Assembly: GCA_947632415.1 (NCBI GenBank)
Contig: CANRPB010000004.1
Coordinates: 1-44,595, forward strand
Direction: 5' to 3'
DNA: 44,595 nucleotides
Origin: an uncultured Bacilli bacterium
GTDB taxonomy: Bacteria > Bacillota_I > Bacilli_A > RF39 > UBA660
Below, in pieces: positions 21,277 through 29,792 of the stretch; positions within the stretch are counted from its first letter, which is position 1, and each line of letters opens with the position of its first letter. The notes below the pieces were generated by a model. That model worked only from the letters and a program-made list of their open reading frames with translations. It was not told the DNA's origin and did no database searches. The translations under genes were made by a program, and so were the position numbers.

Positions 21277-21571
21277 TTATGAAGTAGAAATTGATAATAA
21301 TGCAATTAAATTTAATCTAAATCGACTAGGTAATCAAATATATAAAACTTTATGTTTGCGGGAAGAGGGTAAAGATTGGCAAAAGCCTTTAGAAACTATA
21401 ATGGTTGAACTTTTAGGAATGGCTAATTTGTTTCCGCAACAAGAAAAATTATGTTCTTTAGCATGTAAAATACAAGGTCTTACAAATAAAGAAATTGATT
21501 TTATGTTATATAGACGAACAGTTTTTGAATGTTGTTCTCTTGTAAATAAAATAAAAGATGCTATTGATTAG
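21266..21571 (+). CDS. Small protein in the connector block, unknown
   Basis: 101 aa, starting inside the end of the connector gene (11-nt overlap, ATGATGACTAA), so translation is coupled. Helical, with five Cys (LCLREEG, LCSLACKIQG, FECCSLVNK). No family recognised; probably a head-tail joining or assembly factor because of its place. Confidence 0.6.
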   Translation: MMTNYEVEIDNNAIKFNLNRLGNQIYKTLCLREEGKDWQKPLETIMVELLGMANLFPQQEKLCSLACKIQGLTNKEIDFMLYRRTVFECCSLVNKIKDAID

Positions 21572-21580
21572 GAGGCCATC

Positions 21581-22711
21581 ATGTCCGCAGAAACATTAAT
21601 AGCGAGACTTCAACATGATGGCGGGAATGCCTTAGGACGTATAAATAAACAAAAGTTACGTTCTTTACAAGCAGCTTTAAAAAATGATTATAATTCTCGT
21701 CTTATAAAAACTCCTAAAAAAGCAGCTTGGCCGGCATTAATAAATGCTAAAGATATTAAAAGTGATTATGACAAGAAATATATTTCAGTAGAATTTGATG
21801 CAGGCTTAGAGTCTGGAGATGTTTTTGAAATATTAGACGATCATACTCATTGGATGATTTATCTTCCTGTTTTAACGGAAACCGCTTATCTGCGATCAGA
21901 GATAGTAAGATGTAGATATAGTATTGAAATTGAAGACGAAAAATATTGGGTTTATTTTCAAGGACCGACAGAGACGGATTTGCGGTGGTATATTAAACAG
22001 GGAATTAATTTTAATGAATTAAATTTATCAGGAACCATTTATATTAAAAATACTCCTAAAACTAAAGAGTTTTTTAAACGATTTACACATATTAAATTAG
22101 ATGGACATATGTGGGAAGTACAAGTGACTGATTCTATTACTGTTCCTGGTATTATTGAGCTTGAAATACAAGAATATTATGATAATACTCCTGCAGAACT
22201 TCCTAGTATCCATAAAGATGAAGAAGATCCTCATATTTGTATTATTGGCACTGATATAGTAAAACAAAATACAATTATTGGGTATGAAATTGAACCTCGT
22301 TATTATGATCCAAAAGCAGAATGGAAAGTTAGTGGTAATAATAGAGTAAAAATTGATAGAATCATAGATAATGGGCGTATGTGTGAAGTACGAATTTATG
22401 ATGGAGCTATTCGTAATTTTTTCGTGCAATACGGAGATAATGAACCATTAGAGGTCATGATTGATATAGAAGAGCCGTATATTAAAGGTCCACAGTTAGT
22501 GTATCCTTATGATACGCATGAATACTGGACTGCTTGTAAAGATGATATATTAGTATTTTCTTCAGACAGCGATCTTGTTAAAGTTACTCAATTGACAGAT
22601 AATTCTTGTAAAGTAAAGATAAAAAGTAGTAAAAAAGGTGAATTTATTTTGCGGGCTACTGCAGAGGATGATACTGTTTATGAACTTCTTGTAACGATTG
22701 GCTCGTTCTAA
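21581..22711 (+). CDS. Head closure/stopper-like protein with C-terminal Ig-like domains
   Basis: 376 aa. The N-terminal 200 residues contain the compact beta pattern of phage stopper proteins (SGDVFEILDDHTHWMIYLPV, then TYLMELDGHMWEVQV-type strands: IKLDGHMWEVQVTDSITVPG). From about 215 on there are two beta-sandwich-like units ending with CKVKIKSSKKGEFILRATAE, the usual bacterial Ig-like closing strand. AGGAGGCC ribosome site. It probably closes the head after packaging and displays Ig-like domains at the neck. Confidence 0.65.
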   Translation: MSAETLIARLQHDGGNALGRINKQKLRSLQAALKNDYNSRLIKTPKKAAWPALINAKDIKSDYDKKYISVEFDAGLESGDVFEILDDHTHWMIYLPVLTETAYLRSEIVRCRYSIEIEDEKYWVYFQGPTETDLRWYIKQGINFNELNLSGTIYIKNTPKTKEFFKRFTHIKLDGHMWEVQVTDSITVPGIIELEIQEYYDNTPAELPSIHKDEEDPHICIIGTDIVKQNTIIGYEIEPRYYDPKAEWKVSGNNRVKIDRIIDNGRMCEVRIYDGAIRNFFVQYGDNEPLEVMIDIEEPYIKGPQLVYPYDTHEYWTACKDDILVFSSDSDLVKVTQLTDNSCKVKIKSSKKGEFILRATAEDDTVYELLVTIGSF

Positions 22712-22720
22712 GGAGTTAAC

Positions 22721-23359
22721 GTGCATGTAGTTGGACATAAACTAGCTAAGAATTTTAAAAGTTCTTTTCTTTCTTGTGAAAAAGATCAAGAAGCTATATG
22801 GAAACGATTATTTGTTGAAAGTGAACCGTATAGTAATAAATTAAAAAGATTGTTAATTATAAATACTCCTAATTGTTTAGATGAACGAGAGCATCAGTGG
22901 GATCATTTAATTCAACAAGCTTCAGTTAAGAAGTTACATGATGATGGATATATTAAAGCTGTTCCTAAATTAGCATTTGGGGAACATGAAGAAGTGAAAT
23001 CTTATATTATGCTTGAGTTTGATGACTTTGTACCTACTTCTAATCCTGAATATCGAGATTGTATAGTAAGTTTTACTATTATATGTCAATTAGATTATTG
23101 GGAACTTGAAGATTATAAGCTACGCCCGCATCAAATAGCAGGTTATATTGATGGTATTCTTAATGAATGTCGTTTAACGGGTATAGGTACTTTGAAGTTT
23201 TTAGGTGCTTCTCAAATAGTTTTAAATGAATATTTGGGTGGATTAGTTCTTCGTTATGTTGCTACTCATGGGCATGATGATGAAGAAGCATTAAATCCAG
23301 ATGTTCCTGCTCCAGAAAAGCTTGGCAGTAGGGATTATGATGATATTGACCTAGGTTAG
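22721..23359 (+). CDS. Tail completion/terminator-like protein
   Basis: 212 aa from GTG 22721 after AAGGAG. The centre (KLAFGEHEEVKSYIMLEFDD, VSFTIICQLDYWELEDYKLR, HQIAGYIDGILNECRLTGIG) has the alternating strand-helix pattern of tail-terminator/completion proteins. The acidic C-terminus (HDDEEALNPDVP) is flexible. Placed between stopper and tail genes, as expected. Confidence 0.65.
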   Translation: MHVVGHKLAKNFKSSFLSCEKDQEAIWKRLFVESEPYSNKLKRLLIINTPNCLDEREHQWDHLIQQASVKKLHDDGYIKAVPKLAFGEHEEVKSYIMLEFDDFVPTSNPEYRDCIVSFTIICQLDYWELEDYKLRPHQIAGYIDGILNECRLTGIGTLKFLGASQIVLNEYLGGLVLRYVATHGHDDEEALNPDVPAPEKLGSRDYDDIDLG

Positions 23360-23367
23360 AGGTTAAT

Positions 23368-24126
23368 ATGGCGATAAAAGGAGATGCAGTTGGACTATAT
23401 CTTGTTTCTAAAGATATAATAGTCCCAGAGTGCAATATTGTATTAACTCAGCCAACAGTAAAAGAAGTATTGCAATTTGGAGAAACTAATTTTCTTCAAA
23501 TTATACAATATTTGAGTTATACAGAACGATCTTTTCAGATATTAAAACAAGAAAATACTGAATTACAATTATTAGATGAATTTCAGTTATTTTTATTAAT
23601 TTATCATAATGAACCTATTTTAAGATCTCAAATAGAAAGATTTTTTGAGTTAATTTTTCCTAAATATACTGTAATTTTTACAGATAATAGTATTGATTTT
23701 AAAGATATAGAAGATAATGGGGTTAAAGGCCGCATAAATCCTTTTAATTTTGAATCATTACAAAAACTTTGTTTAGATTTATTTCTTCCTATTGGACAAA
23801 AAGAACCGGAATATAATCCAGTTTCAAGTAAAGCCCAAGAAATTGCGGAGAAATTAAAAAAAGGCAGGGAAGAAAAAGCCCGTAGGGAGGGGAAGCAAGA
23901 AGATAGCTCCTCTCTCTATGGGACTGCTATGTCTATTATTGCTATTGGATGCGGGATACCTTTTCAAGTATTGTATGAGTGTACGATATTTCAATTAAAT
24001 GATTTATTTATGCGGTATACTGCTAAAATGGCTTGGGATCAGTATATTAAAATGGCTACGATTCCATTTTCTGATTCTTCTAAATTAGAAGCTCCTAATA
24101 TGTGGACTTCTAATATTTATGGTTAA
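23368..24126 (+). CDS. Probable tail assembly chaperone-like protein
   Basis: 252 aa. N-terminal region (IVPECNIVLTQPTVKEVLQF) followed by helices (FLQIIQYLSYTERSFQILKQ), a Lys/Glu linker (AEKLKKGREEKARREGKQED, about 166-185) and a conserved-looking C-terminal helical domain (GCGIPFQVLYECTIFQLNDL, RYTAKMAWDQYIKMATIPF). This two-domain plan with a charged hinge resembles chaperones that coat the tape measure. Here it lies before, not after, the tail-tube gene, so the call is tentative. No frameshift is seen inside it. Confidence 0.5.
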   Translation: MAIKGDAVGLYLVSKDIIVPECNIVLTQPTVKEVLQFGETNFLQIIQYLSYTERSFQILKQENTELQLLDEFQLFLLIYHNEPILRSQIERFFELIFPKYTVIFTDNSIDFKDIEDNGVKGRINPFNFESLQKLCLDLFLPIGQKEPEYNPVSSKAQEIAEKLKKGREEKARREGKQEDSSSLYGTAMSIIAIGCGIPFQVLYECTIFQLNDLFMRYTAKMAWDQYIKMATIPFSDSSKLEAPNMWTSNIYG

Positions 24127-24250
24127 TAAACCACAGCCTTGTGTGGATTATTATAGAGGGTAAAATTAAATATTGCGCGATATTTGATATTACCAAAAAG
24201 GGAAAATTTGTACGTACAAGATTTCCGATTTGAAGAAAGGGGACTACAGC
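24127..24250 (+). promoter_or_regulatory. Structured leader and candidate promoter of the tail-tube gene
   Basis: TTGTGT (24139-24144), 16 nt, TAAAAT (24161-24166) may be a promoter. The leader has AAATAT/ATATTT around GCGCG (about 24169-24186) and a second stem GGAAA/TTTCC around the palindrome TTGTACGTACAA (24201-24226). The GAAAGGGGA ribosome site follows. Such hairpins could stabilise a very abundant mRNA or be cut by RNase III. Confidence 0.45.
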
Positions 24251-25324
24251 ATGAGATTCGGTGTTCGCGAGATCTGCGATGTAGTATTTAAACCTCTCAG
24301 CTCTGTTGATATTGGTAATCAACACTTTGATGCCGGTCAACCTGTACTCTACCTTGACACCGCAAAAACTTCTACTCTTGAAGGTGCTTCTACAACCGTC
24401 TATGCACAAGGCGGTAAAGGTAATCCTCGCTTAATCGGTTGGGACGGCGAGAAAACTATTACATTTACTGTAGAAGATGCCCTTATGAGTCCAATCAGTT
24501 TTGCAATGCTTTCTGGTGCTGGTGTTATCCAAGGTATGGGTGAACTTGATGCGGATGATGCAAGGAAAATTTATGTCCATACTTCTTATGACTTAACTGT
24601 TGAGAAGCAAGATGGTAAGTTTGTTGCTAAATTAACAGATGTTGAACGTAATGGTGCAACTCTTGTTGTCACTAAAGAAGCTCCTGTTTATCCTATTCTA
24701 TTAGATTCTGCGGGAGCACAAGCTGCTTATCTTTCTGCTATTACAGAAGACCAAATTACAGTTGAAGGTGAAGCACCTGAAAATCCTGTTAAAGTCAATA
24801 CTGAACGTGGAGAGATTGATGCCAGTGGGCGTACTATTGTATTTGAATTAGCTTCTGATGAACCTGGCGATCCTCGTCTTGATGAAGCGATTCAAGTAGG
24901 ACAGGCTGTACGTATTGACTGTTATACAGTTCATACTGAAGGTGCTACTGAAATTCAAATTGATGCTAGTACATTTGCTGGTTATTACTATATTGAAGCT
25001 TCTACCTTATTCCGTGATGAAGCTACTGGTGTAGATATGGCTGCTGAATTTGTCATTCCACGTGGTAAGATTCAATCTAACTTTACATTTACAATGGCTA
25101 ACAGCGGCGATCCTTCAACATTTACTTTCACAATTGATGCATTCCCTGCGTATACTAAATTTAACAAGAATAAAAAGGTTATGGCTATTCTTCAAGTTCT
25201 TGATGTTGAAGGTGACTCTCATAACTATCGTACAAAGGATATTATCGGTCACGAAAACCGCACTAGTGATGCTGATGTAGACGAATGGTATACGAAGTCA
25301 ATCTTCGTTGATTCGGGGGAATAG
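24251..25324 (+). CDS. Major tail (tube) protein
   Basis: 357 aa from the ATG at 24251 (MRFGVREICDVVFKPL); seven codons upstream there is a frame-compatible ATG (24230) inside the ribosome-site region, which I reject. Tail-tube features: an N-terminal strand, GWDGEKTITFTVEDALMSPI, SFAMLSGAG, a central beta region, and FTFTMANSGDPSTFTFTIDA. Base use is C/G-shifted as in the capsid gene, fitting high expression. It ends TCG GGG GAA TAG; a -1 shift there adds 694 residues (25318-27402). Confidence 0.88.
   Translation: MRFGVREICDVVFKPLSSVDIGNQHFDAGQPVLYLDTAKTSTLEGASTTVYAQGGKGNPRLIGWDGEKTITFTVEDALMSPISFAMLSGAGVIQGMGELDADDARKIYVHTSYDLTVEKQDGKFVAKLTDVERNGATLVVTKEAPVYPILLDSAGAQAAYLSAITEDQITVEGEAPENPVKVNTERGEIDASGRTIVFELASDEPGDPRLDEAIQVGQAVRIDCYTVHTEGATEIQIDASTFAGYYYIEASTLFRDEATGVDMAAEFVIPRGKIQSNFTFTMANSGDPSTFTFTIDAFPAYTKFNKNKKVMAILQVLDVEGDSHNYRTKDIIGHENRTSDADVDEWYTKSIFVDSGE
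25315..25323 (+). promoter_or_regulatory. -1 frameshift site at the tail-tube gene end
   Basis: GGGGGAATA overlapping GGG GAA TAG. P-site Gly re-pairs on GGG one base back. GTTGCC (25324-25329) can pair with GGCAAC (25365-25370) downstream. It is identical to the capsid site over nine bases although flanks differ. Confidence 0.78.
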
Positions 25325-27402
25325 TTGCCGACCCTGTCGCTCCAGAATTAAAGAAAGCAACAGTGGCAACCGGCGTAAAGCTCGGGACCTATAATACGAG
25401 TGACGGTTTCTCTGGGACCGCCACTCTTTTAGAGAACGAGATTACTGTAACTGGTACACTATATAAACAACCTGATACAGTTAATGAAGTATTAGGTTTT
25501 CCATCTGAAATGGCAACTGGATATTATCTTCCTATACAATTAACAGGTATTAGAGGACAAGCTGTAAAGCGTATGCCTGATGGTAAAGCTAATGTATTTG
25601 GTAAGACAGGTGACAGAAATACTGTAATGAATATAATCTTTGCAGTTGATCCTGAGAATCCTAATATAAATCTTAAGATTTATAGTACGTTAGAAGATGC
25701 TGAAACTGATACAGATGGGTTAGAAGTTACTATTAATTGTGAGGAATGCGTTTTTCAAGCTCCAACAGCAGAGCCTTTTAGCAAGGAAGAATTAGGTTCT
25801 ATTGAAGCTGGTTCTCATACTTTAGAGGATTTAGTAGGAGAAAATTATGGATATGTTCTTGATGAACAAGCGCATACTATCACTGCTACTGGTGAGTTAA
25901 AGAAGATTGATGATTATCAGGATATGTTCCCTGGAGAGTCTGAAATAACTTCTTATTTCTTACCTGTTAAACTTCTAGGAAAAGATGGCACAACTGTAAA
26001 GAGTACTACTCTTCTTGGTACTGAAAAAACTTTGACATTTGGCCAAACTGGTGATGAAGAAGGGACTATGGTCTTAATCATGGCTATTGATCCTCAATCA
26101 CCTACAAGAGAATTAACTATTACTCCAGCTGCGGTTGGATATAGTTTGAATGCGGAAACTAATTATACAGTTGATGCATCAGCTTGTGATTTTGAAGGAT
26201 ATATACCACCTATAGTAAATGTTATTGCTCCAGTAGGTGATAAAATTTATTGCGGAAAACAAGCAAATAATATTCAACAAAATCTTGTTGTAGGGGATTC
26301 TGAAATTACTGGTCAATTATTCTATTTTGATAGTTTCCCAGAAGCATTCCCTGCCAATGAATCATTACAACATGGTAACTATCTAGTTCTTGACTTTAGT
26401 GCGGAGCCTGCGGATACTATTATTAAGGTAGAATTGCAGGGTGGAGACACTGTAATGAAAGAACCTGTTGTTGTAGATGATGGTTGGTGTATTTTCCATG
26501 TTACAAGTTCAGAACAAAAACTTCATGTAATTGGTGAATATAATCATCAGACTTATGATAAGGTTTATGATTTAACCCATTTAACATTAAATCGCCATAT
26601 TCCTAAGTTTACATCTATCGAAGTAAGAGATCCGCAAGGTGTTCCTTATCTTCATTATGTAAATGATCTTAGTGATTATGTAGAAGATGTAACTTGTACT
26701 GTAGATGGTCAGCACATTACACTTGACGGTGGCGTGTTAAAGCAGTTCTCAAAAGCTTATGGTGGTAAAAATGCTTATGCGGTGCCTTTCACAATGACTG
26801 GCGCGGCAGACAAGTATGTAACTTGGAAACAACTTGATGGTAAGTGGGAGAAAGAAGGAACTTTAATTGAAGATCCTTATCAACCTATTGTTCAAGTTGG
26901 TCCAGATAACTACACAGAACGTCGTTTTAAACTTTGGGATTCAGCGGAAGCTGTCACAGCTACTGAAGATACCAGTTACATGTATGTAATTGATGCTAGC
27001 AAATGCACTTTTATTCCTTATGATGATGCAGTATATCTTAAGTTAGCAAACGATACTATCTATGACCATAATGTAGAAAACTTTGGTAATTTTAATGTTC
27101 AGGCAACTACTATTACAGGTATAGCTAAATACTGTAAAGATGTAACTCCATTTACAGAACAATATCCTGAACGCAAAGATGGGTATTATCTACCATTAGA
27201 CATTTTTGGTGGCAAATGGGAAGGTAATCAGTTCCGTGTAAAATGGACTGATAATGATTGGTCTGAATGGATGTCATTAGACGATAAAGGTCTATTGTTA
27301 TGGCTAGGCAAAGATAATATTATATTAACTAATATTGAAACTAAAAATGCTACAGGAACAGTACAACAATATACTGTTAATATTGAAAAGGAATCTAATT
27401 AG
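25318..27402 (+). CDS. Frameshift extension of the tail-tube protein: five-module beta array
   Basis: In the -1 frame: GGIVADPVAPELKKATVATG, then about five related modules. Module 1 (GVKLGTYNTSDGFSG...INCEECVF) is closest to the capsid extension. Module 2 (ITATGELKKIDDYQDMFPGE ... VDASACDF), a divergent third (ITGQLFYFDSFPEAFPANES), a fourth (ITLDGGVLKQFSKAYGG ... VIDASKCTF) and a fifth (ITGIAKYCKDVTPFTEQYPE, GYYLPLDIFGGKW) follow. Shared marks are IT-x-TG, F-P before a YYLP-like strand, and a closing DASxCxF. The GTG at 25363 has no ribosome site, so a separate gene is unlikely. The fused protein would be about 1050 aa and stud the tail tube. Confidence 0.82.
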   Translation, partial: GIVADPVAPELKKATVATGVKLGTYNTSDGFSGTATLLENEITVTGTLYKQPDTVNEVLGFPSEMATGYYLPIQLTGIRGQAVKRMPDGKANVFGKTGDRNTVMNIIFAVDPENPNINLKIYSTLEDAETDTDGLEVTINCEECVFQAPTAEPFSKEELGSIEAGSHTLEDLVGENYGYVLDEQAHTITATGELKKIDDYQDMFPGESEITSYFLPVKLLGKDGTTVKSTTLLGTEKTLTFGQTGDEEGTMVLIMAIDPQSPTRELTITPAAVGYSLNAETNYTVDASACDFEGYIPPIVNVIAPVGDKIYCGKQANNIQQNLVVGDSEITGQLFYFDSFPEAFPANESLQHGNYLVLDFSAEPADTIIKVELQGGDTVMKEPVVVDDGWCIFHVTSSEQKLHVIGEYNHQTYDKVYDLTHLTLNRHIPKFTSIEVRDPQGVPYLHYVNDLSDYVEDVTCTVDGQHITLDGGVLKQFSKAYGGKNAYAVPFTMTGAADKYVTWKQLDGKWEKEGTLIEDPYQPIVQVGPDNYTERRFKLWDSAEAVTATEDTSYMYVIDASKCTFIPYDDAVYLKLANDTIYDHNVENFGNFNVQATTITGIAKYCKDVTPFTEQYPERKDGYYLPLDIFGGKWEGNQFRVKWTDNDWSEWMSLDDKGLLLWLGKDNIILTNIETKNATGTVQQYTVNIEKESN

Positions 27403-27411
27403 TTAATGCGC

Positions 27412-27448
27412 GGGAGTGCGCGGGAGACCGCGTGCTCCCATTTTTTTT
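27412..27448 (+). terminator. Very strong terminator after the tail extension
   Basis: GGGAGTGCGCGG and CCGCGTGCTCCC (two wobble pairs, GAGA loop), then eight Ts. No promoter is seen between it and the ATG at 27470. Confidence 0.9.
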
Positions 27449-27469
27449 ATTTATGAAAGGAGGTGTGAC

Positions 27470-29023
27470 ATGACTATATTAATAGACAGTATTGGCGATT
27501 TTGGTAATAGAGTAGAAGAAAGATTAAGGACTCATAGTGGACTTGGTAATATTACTTATTTACATTATCATAGCAGTATTCCCCCATTTCCAGATGCTGG
27601 AGTATTTATAAATCAAGCTCAAATTATAACTAGTAGACAAAAAACATTGTTTGCACAGAGATTTAATGCCTCGCAAAAAAATTATGGAGCAGGGACACAA
27701 TATACTTTTAAACAGATTAAAGGATTAATAAACCGTATAGGAACTAGTACTAACATCGGTTCTCAAATTGTTCCAGATTTAGAAAACAATATTAAAGTAG
27801 AAACTGCTGCGGATATTAAGCTTAATGTAGGTGGCACAGAAATGAGTATTGCGGAAATTAGCAGTGCTTTACGCAATAAAGGAAAATTAGTCGGTTTAGA
27901 CACTCAAGCATTATCCAATAGAATAGAACAAGGTGTTGAAACTATTCTTCGTTCTTTAGAAGCAAATAGTCAATATGAATTAGCTGAAGCTGTTTTGGCG
28001 GGATATGCAGGAGGAGAAATCAGCTATCTTCCTCCAGAATATGGCACTATTGGAAAAGCAGTATTATCTACGGGGGAGTTAGCAAAAGCTAAGAGTGTAT
28101 TAGAAGCATATTCTGCAGAAATCAAAAGAGGTCTTAGTATTATGGCTGAACATTCTGTGGGAGGAGAATTGACAGTAGGCTATCAAGAAGGATTAGCAAA
28201 AGTTGTTAGTTCTTTTAATGCTATTGGCGGCTTATTAGGAGAAATGGCAGTTCTTTTAGCAGCAGGCGCGGGTACTATTAAAATTGAAGATGCATTACAA
28301 ACTTTAAACAAGAATTTAACTAATATAGTTGCTGCTAATGGAGGAAAAGTAATTCCGCATTGGACTGCACAAAATACAGATATAGAAGGTCATCAAGGAA
28401 AAGAAGATGTACGACTTGAGTGGCGAGGTCATAAAAATGGGGGACAATTAAATTTAGTATTTGGCGCAAGTGTAAAGGTTAGACATGGTAAAGCTTTTAA
28501 AGCAAATAAAGGAAGACCTGTTACAGGATTTGTTGCAGTTAATAGCACAATGTATTCATTATTGCAAGAATTAGAAAGGTATATAGGAGGTATTACTTTA
28601 CAAGCGCAAGCTGCTATTGCTTCTTTAGCTGAAAAGACAAATACTACTAATTGGTGGTATATGTTGCGGCTATTAGGTGTTTTAACACTTGTAGATGCTC
28701 TTGCTGGCCAAGGGGCTATAGGTAATGGAGGTTATGATTTCGCTTCCTTGCTTATTGTTAATAATAAAATTTATTCTGTTGCAAATATAATAGAAGAAGC
28801 ATTTAATGCTAATGATTTAATGGTTAAAAATATGCATCATGGTTTTACTGTTGATGCTCCTTCTCTTGGTGGGTTAAGAGATGATAATACAGCACAATCT
28901 CAATCAGAAAATAGTGTATTTAAAAAAGCGTATAAACGTAACGTATATGCTTATACTATTCTACAAAGAACAAAAATTAAAATTACTTTAAATTTAGGAT
29001 ATATGTTTAATGACGTGATATAA
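27470..29023 (+). CDS. Tail-region structural protein, unknown
   Basis: 517 aa from the ATG at 27470 after AAAGGAGGTGTG; a longer frame from 27416 would start within the terminator. Mixed helix/strand sequence with Gly-rich stretches (AGYAGGEISYLPPEYG, GGLLGEMAVLLAAGAG), a segment DVRLEWRGHKNGGQLNLVFG and an Ala/Ile-rich hydrophobic part (MLRLLGVLTLVDALAGQGAI). I do not recognise it. Between tail tube and tape measure, so probably virion or tail-assembly related. Confidence 0.6.
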   Translation: MTILIDSIGDFGNRVEERLRTHSGLGNITYLHYHSSIPPFPDAGVFINQAQIITSRQKTLFAQRFNASQKNYGAGTQYTFKQIKGLINRIGTSTNIGSQIVPDLENNIKVETAADIKLNVGGTEMSIAEISSALRNKGKLVGLDTQALSNRIEQGVETILRSLEANSQYELAEAVLAGYAGGEISYLPPEYGTIGKAVLSTGELAKAKSVLEAYSAEIKRGLSIMAEHSVGGELTVGYQEGLAKVVSSFNAIGGLLGEMAVLLAAGAGTIKIEDALQTLNKNLTNIVAANGGKVIPHWTAQNTDIEGHQGKEDVRLEWRGHKNGGQLNLVFGASVKVRHGKAFKANKGRPVTGFVAVNSTMYSLLQELERYIGGITLQAQAAIASLAEKTNTTNWWYMLRLLGVLTLVDALAGQGAIGNGGYDFASLLIVNNKIYSVANIIEEAFNANDLMVKNMHHGFTVDAPSLGGLRDDNTAQSQSENSVFKKAYKRNVYAYTILQRTKIKITLNLGYMFNDVI

Positions 29024-29026
29024 AAT

Positions 29027-29055
29027 TTGACATTAAAAATAAAATATGATAAACT
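29027..29055 (+). promoter_or_regulatory. Promoter of the 29095 gene
   Basis: TTGACA (29027-29032), 17 nt, TAAACT (29050-29055), immediately after the previous gene's stop. A rare internal promoter in the late module. Confidence 0.75.
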
Positions 29056-29094
29056 AAAATTAAATAAAAGAGATTAACAAGGAGGAATATATTT

Positions 29095-29667
29095 ATGGCC
29101 ATAAATATAGAACAAGAACAACAAAATATTTTTAATCCACAAATGATCTATAATGCGGTTAGCAATGCTATACAAGACGCATACGATGATGGCTTTATGA
29201 ACACGTACATTATGGAACACAGTTTATATAACCATTTATTTGTAGAATTAAAATATTTAGAAAATGAAGAAGAAAAATTTAATCAAATTCAAGAGATACA
29301 TGAAAATCCATTAATTTATTGGATGGATCATATTGAAGAAATTAAAGAATTTATAAATAATTATTCTAATGATTTAATAAATGTTGCTAGAATAGCAGAA
29401 ACATGGTATCAAGATTATACTACTTATGCTTATTCAATGCGGGGTATGCTTGATAATTTGAGTGAGATTATGACAGGTGTTACTCAACGTGCAGAAGACG
29501 AATTGGCTATTATGAACGAGAATGGTGATCTTGAAGAAGTTAAAAATATAGCTCGCAAATGGGGAATTGACAACTCTGGAGAATCTCTATTTGAATCTAC
29601 TATCAAATCTTCTACTAAAGAAATACCTATTAAAAAAATAGAACCTATACCTCTAGCTATGGCTTAA
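29095..29667 (+). CDS. Independently transcribed 190-aa protein (moron-like)
   Basis: An acidic, almost fully helical protein (NPQMIYNAVSNAIQDAYDDG, MEHSLYNHLFVELKYLENEE, IEEIKEFINNYSNDLINVAR), ending with a Lys/Pro/Ile tail (KEIPIKKIEPIPLAMA). AAGGAGGA lies upstream. It has its own promoter (29027-29055) and a very strong terminator (29694-29733), which is the hallmark of a moron. Its position just before the tape measure also fits a tape-measure chaperone. Function unresolved. Confidence 0.65.
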   Translation: MAINIEQEQQNIFNPQMIYNAVSNAIQDAYDDGFMNTYIMEHSLYNHLFVELKYLENEEEKFNQIQEIHENPLIYWMDHIEEIKEFINNYSNDLINVARIAETWYQDYTTYAYSMRGMLDNLSEIMTGVTQRAEDELAIMNENGDLEEVKNIARKWGIDNSGESLFESTIKSSTKEIPIKKIEPIPLAMA

Positions 29668-29693
29668 ATATTTGGGCAATATTTAATACTTTT

Positions 29694-29733
29694 ATCCCTA
29701 CCATTTTTATATTATGGTAGGGATATTTTTTTT
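29694..29733 (+). terminator. Terminator of the 29095 gene
   Basis: ATCCCTACCAT (29694-29704) and ATGGTAGGGAT (29714-29724), then eight Ts. Confidence 0.92.
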
Positions 29734-29792
29734 ATGTTAATTATTTATTATAAATATATAAGTAGTTAGACTGCTTGAAGGAGGTATAAGGC

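Noticed and set aside
25363..27402. Independent gene starting at GTG 25363
   Set aside because: No ribosome site precedes it, and the frame is open back to the tail-tube stop where a slippery GGGGGAA sits; the homologous capsid extension has no start at all. Frameshift fusion explains both.
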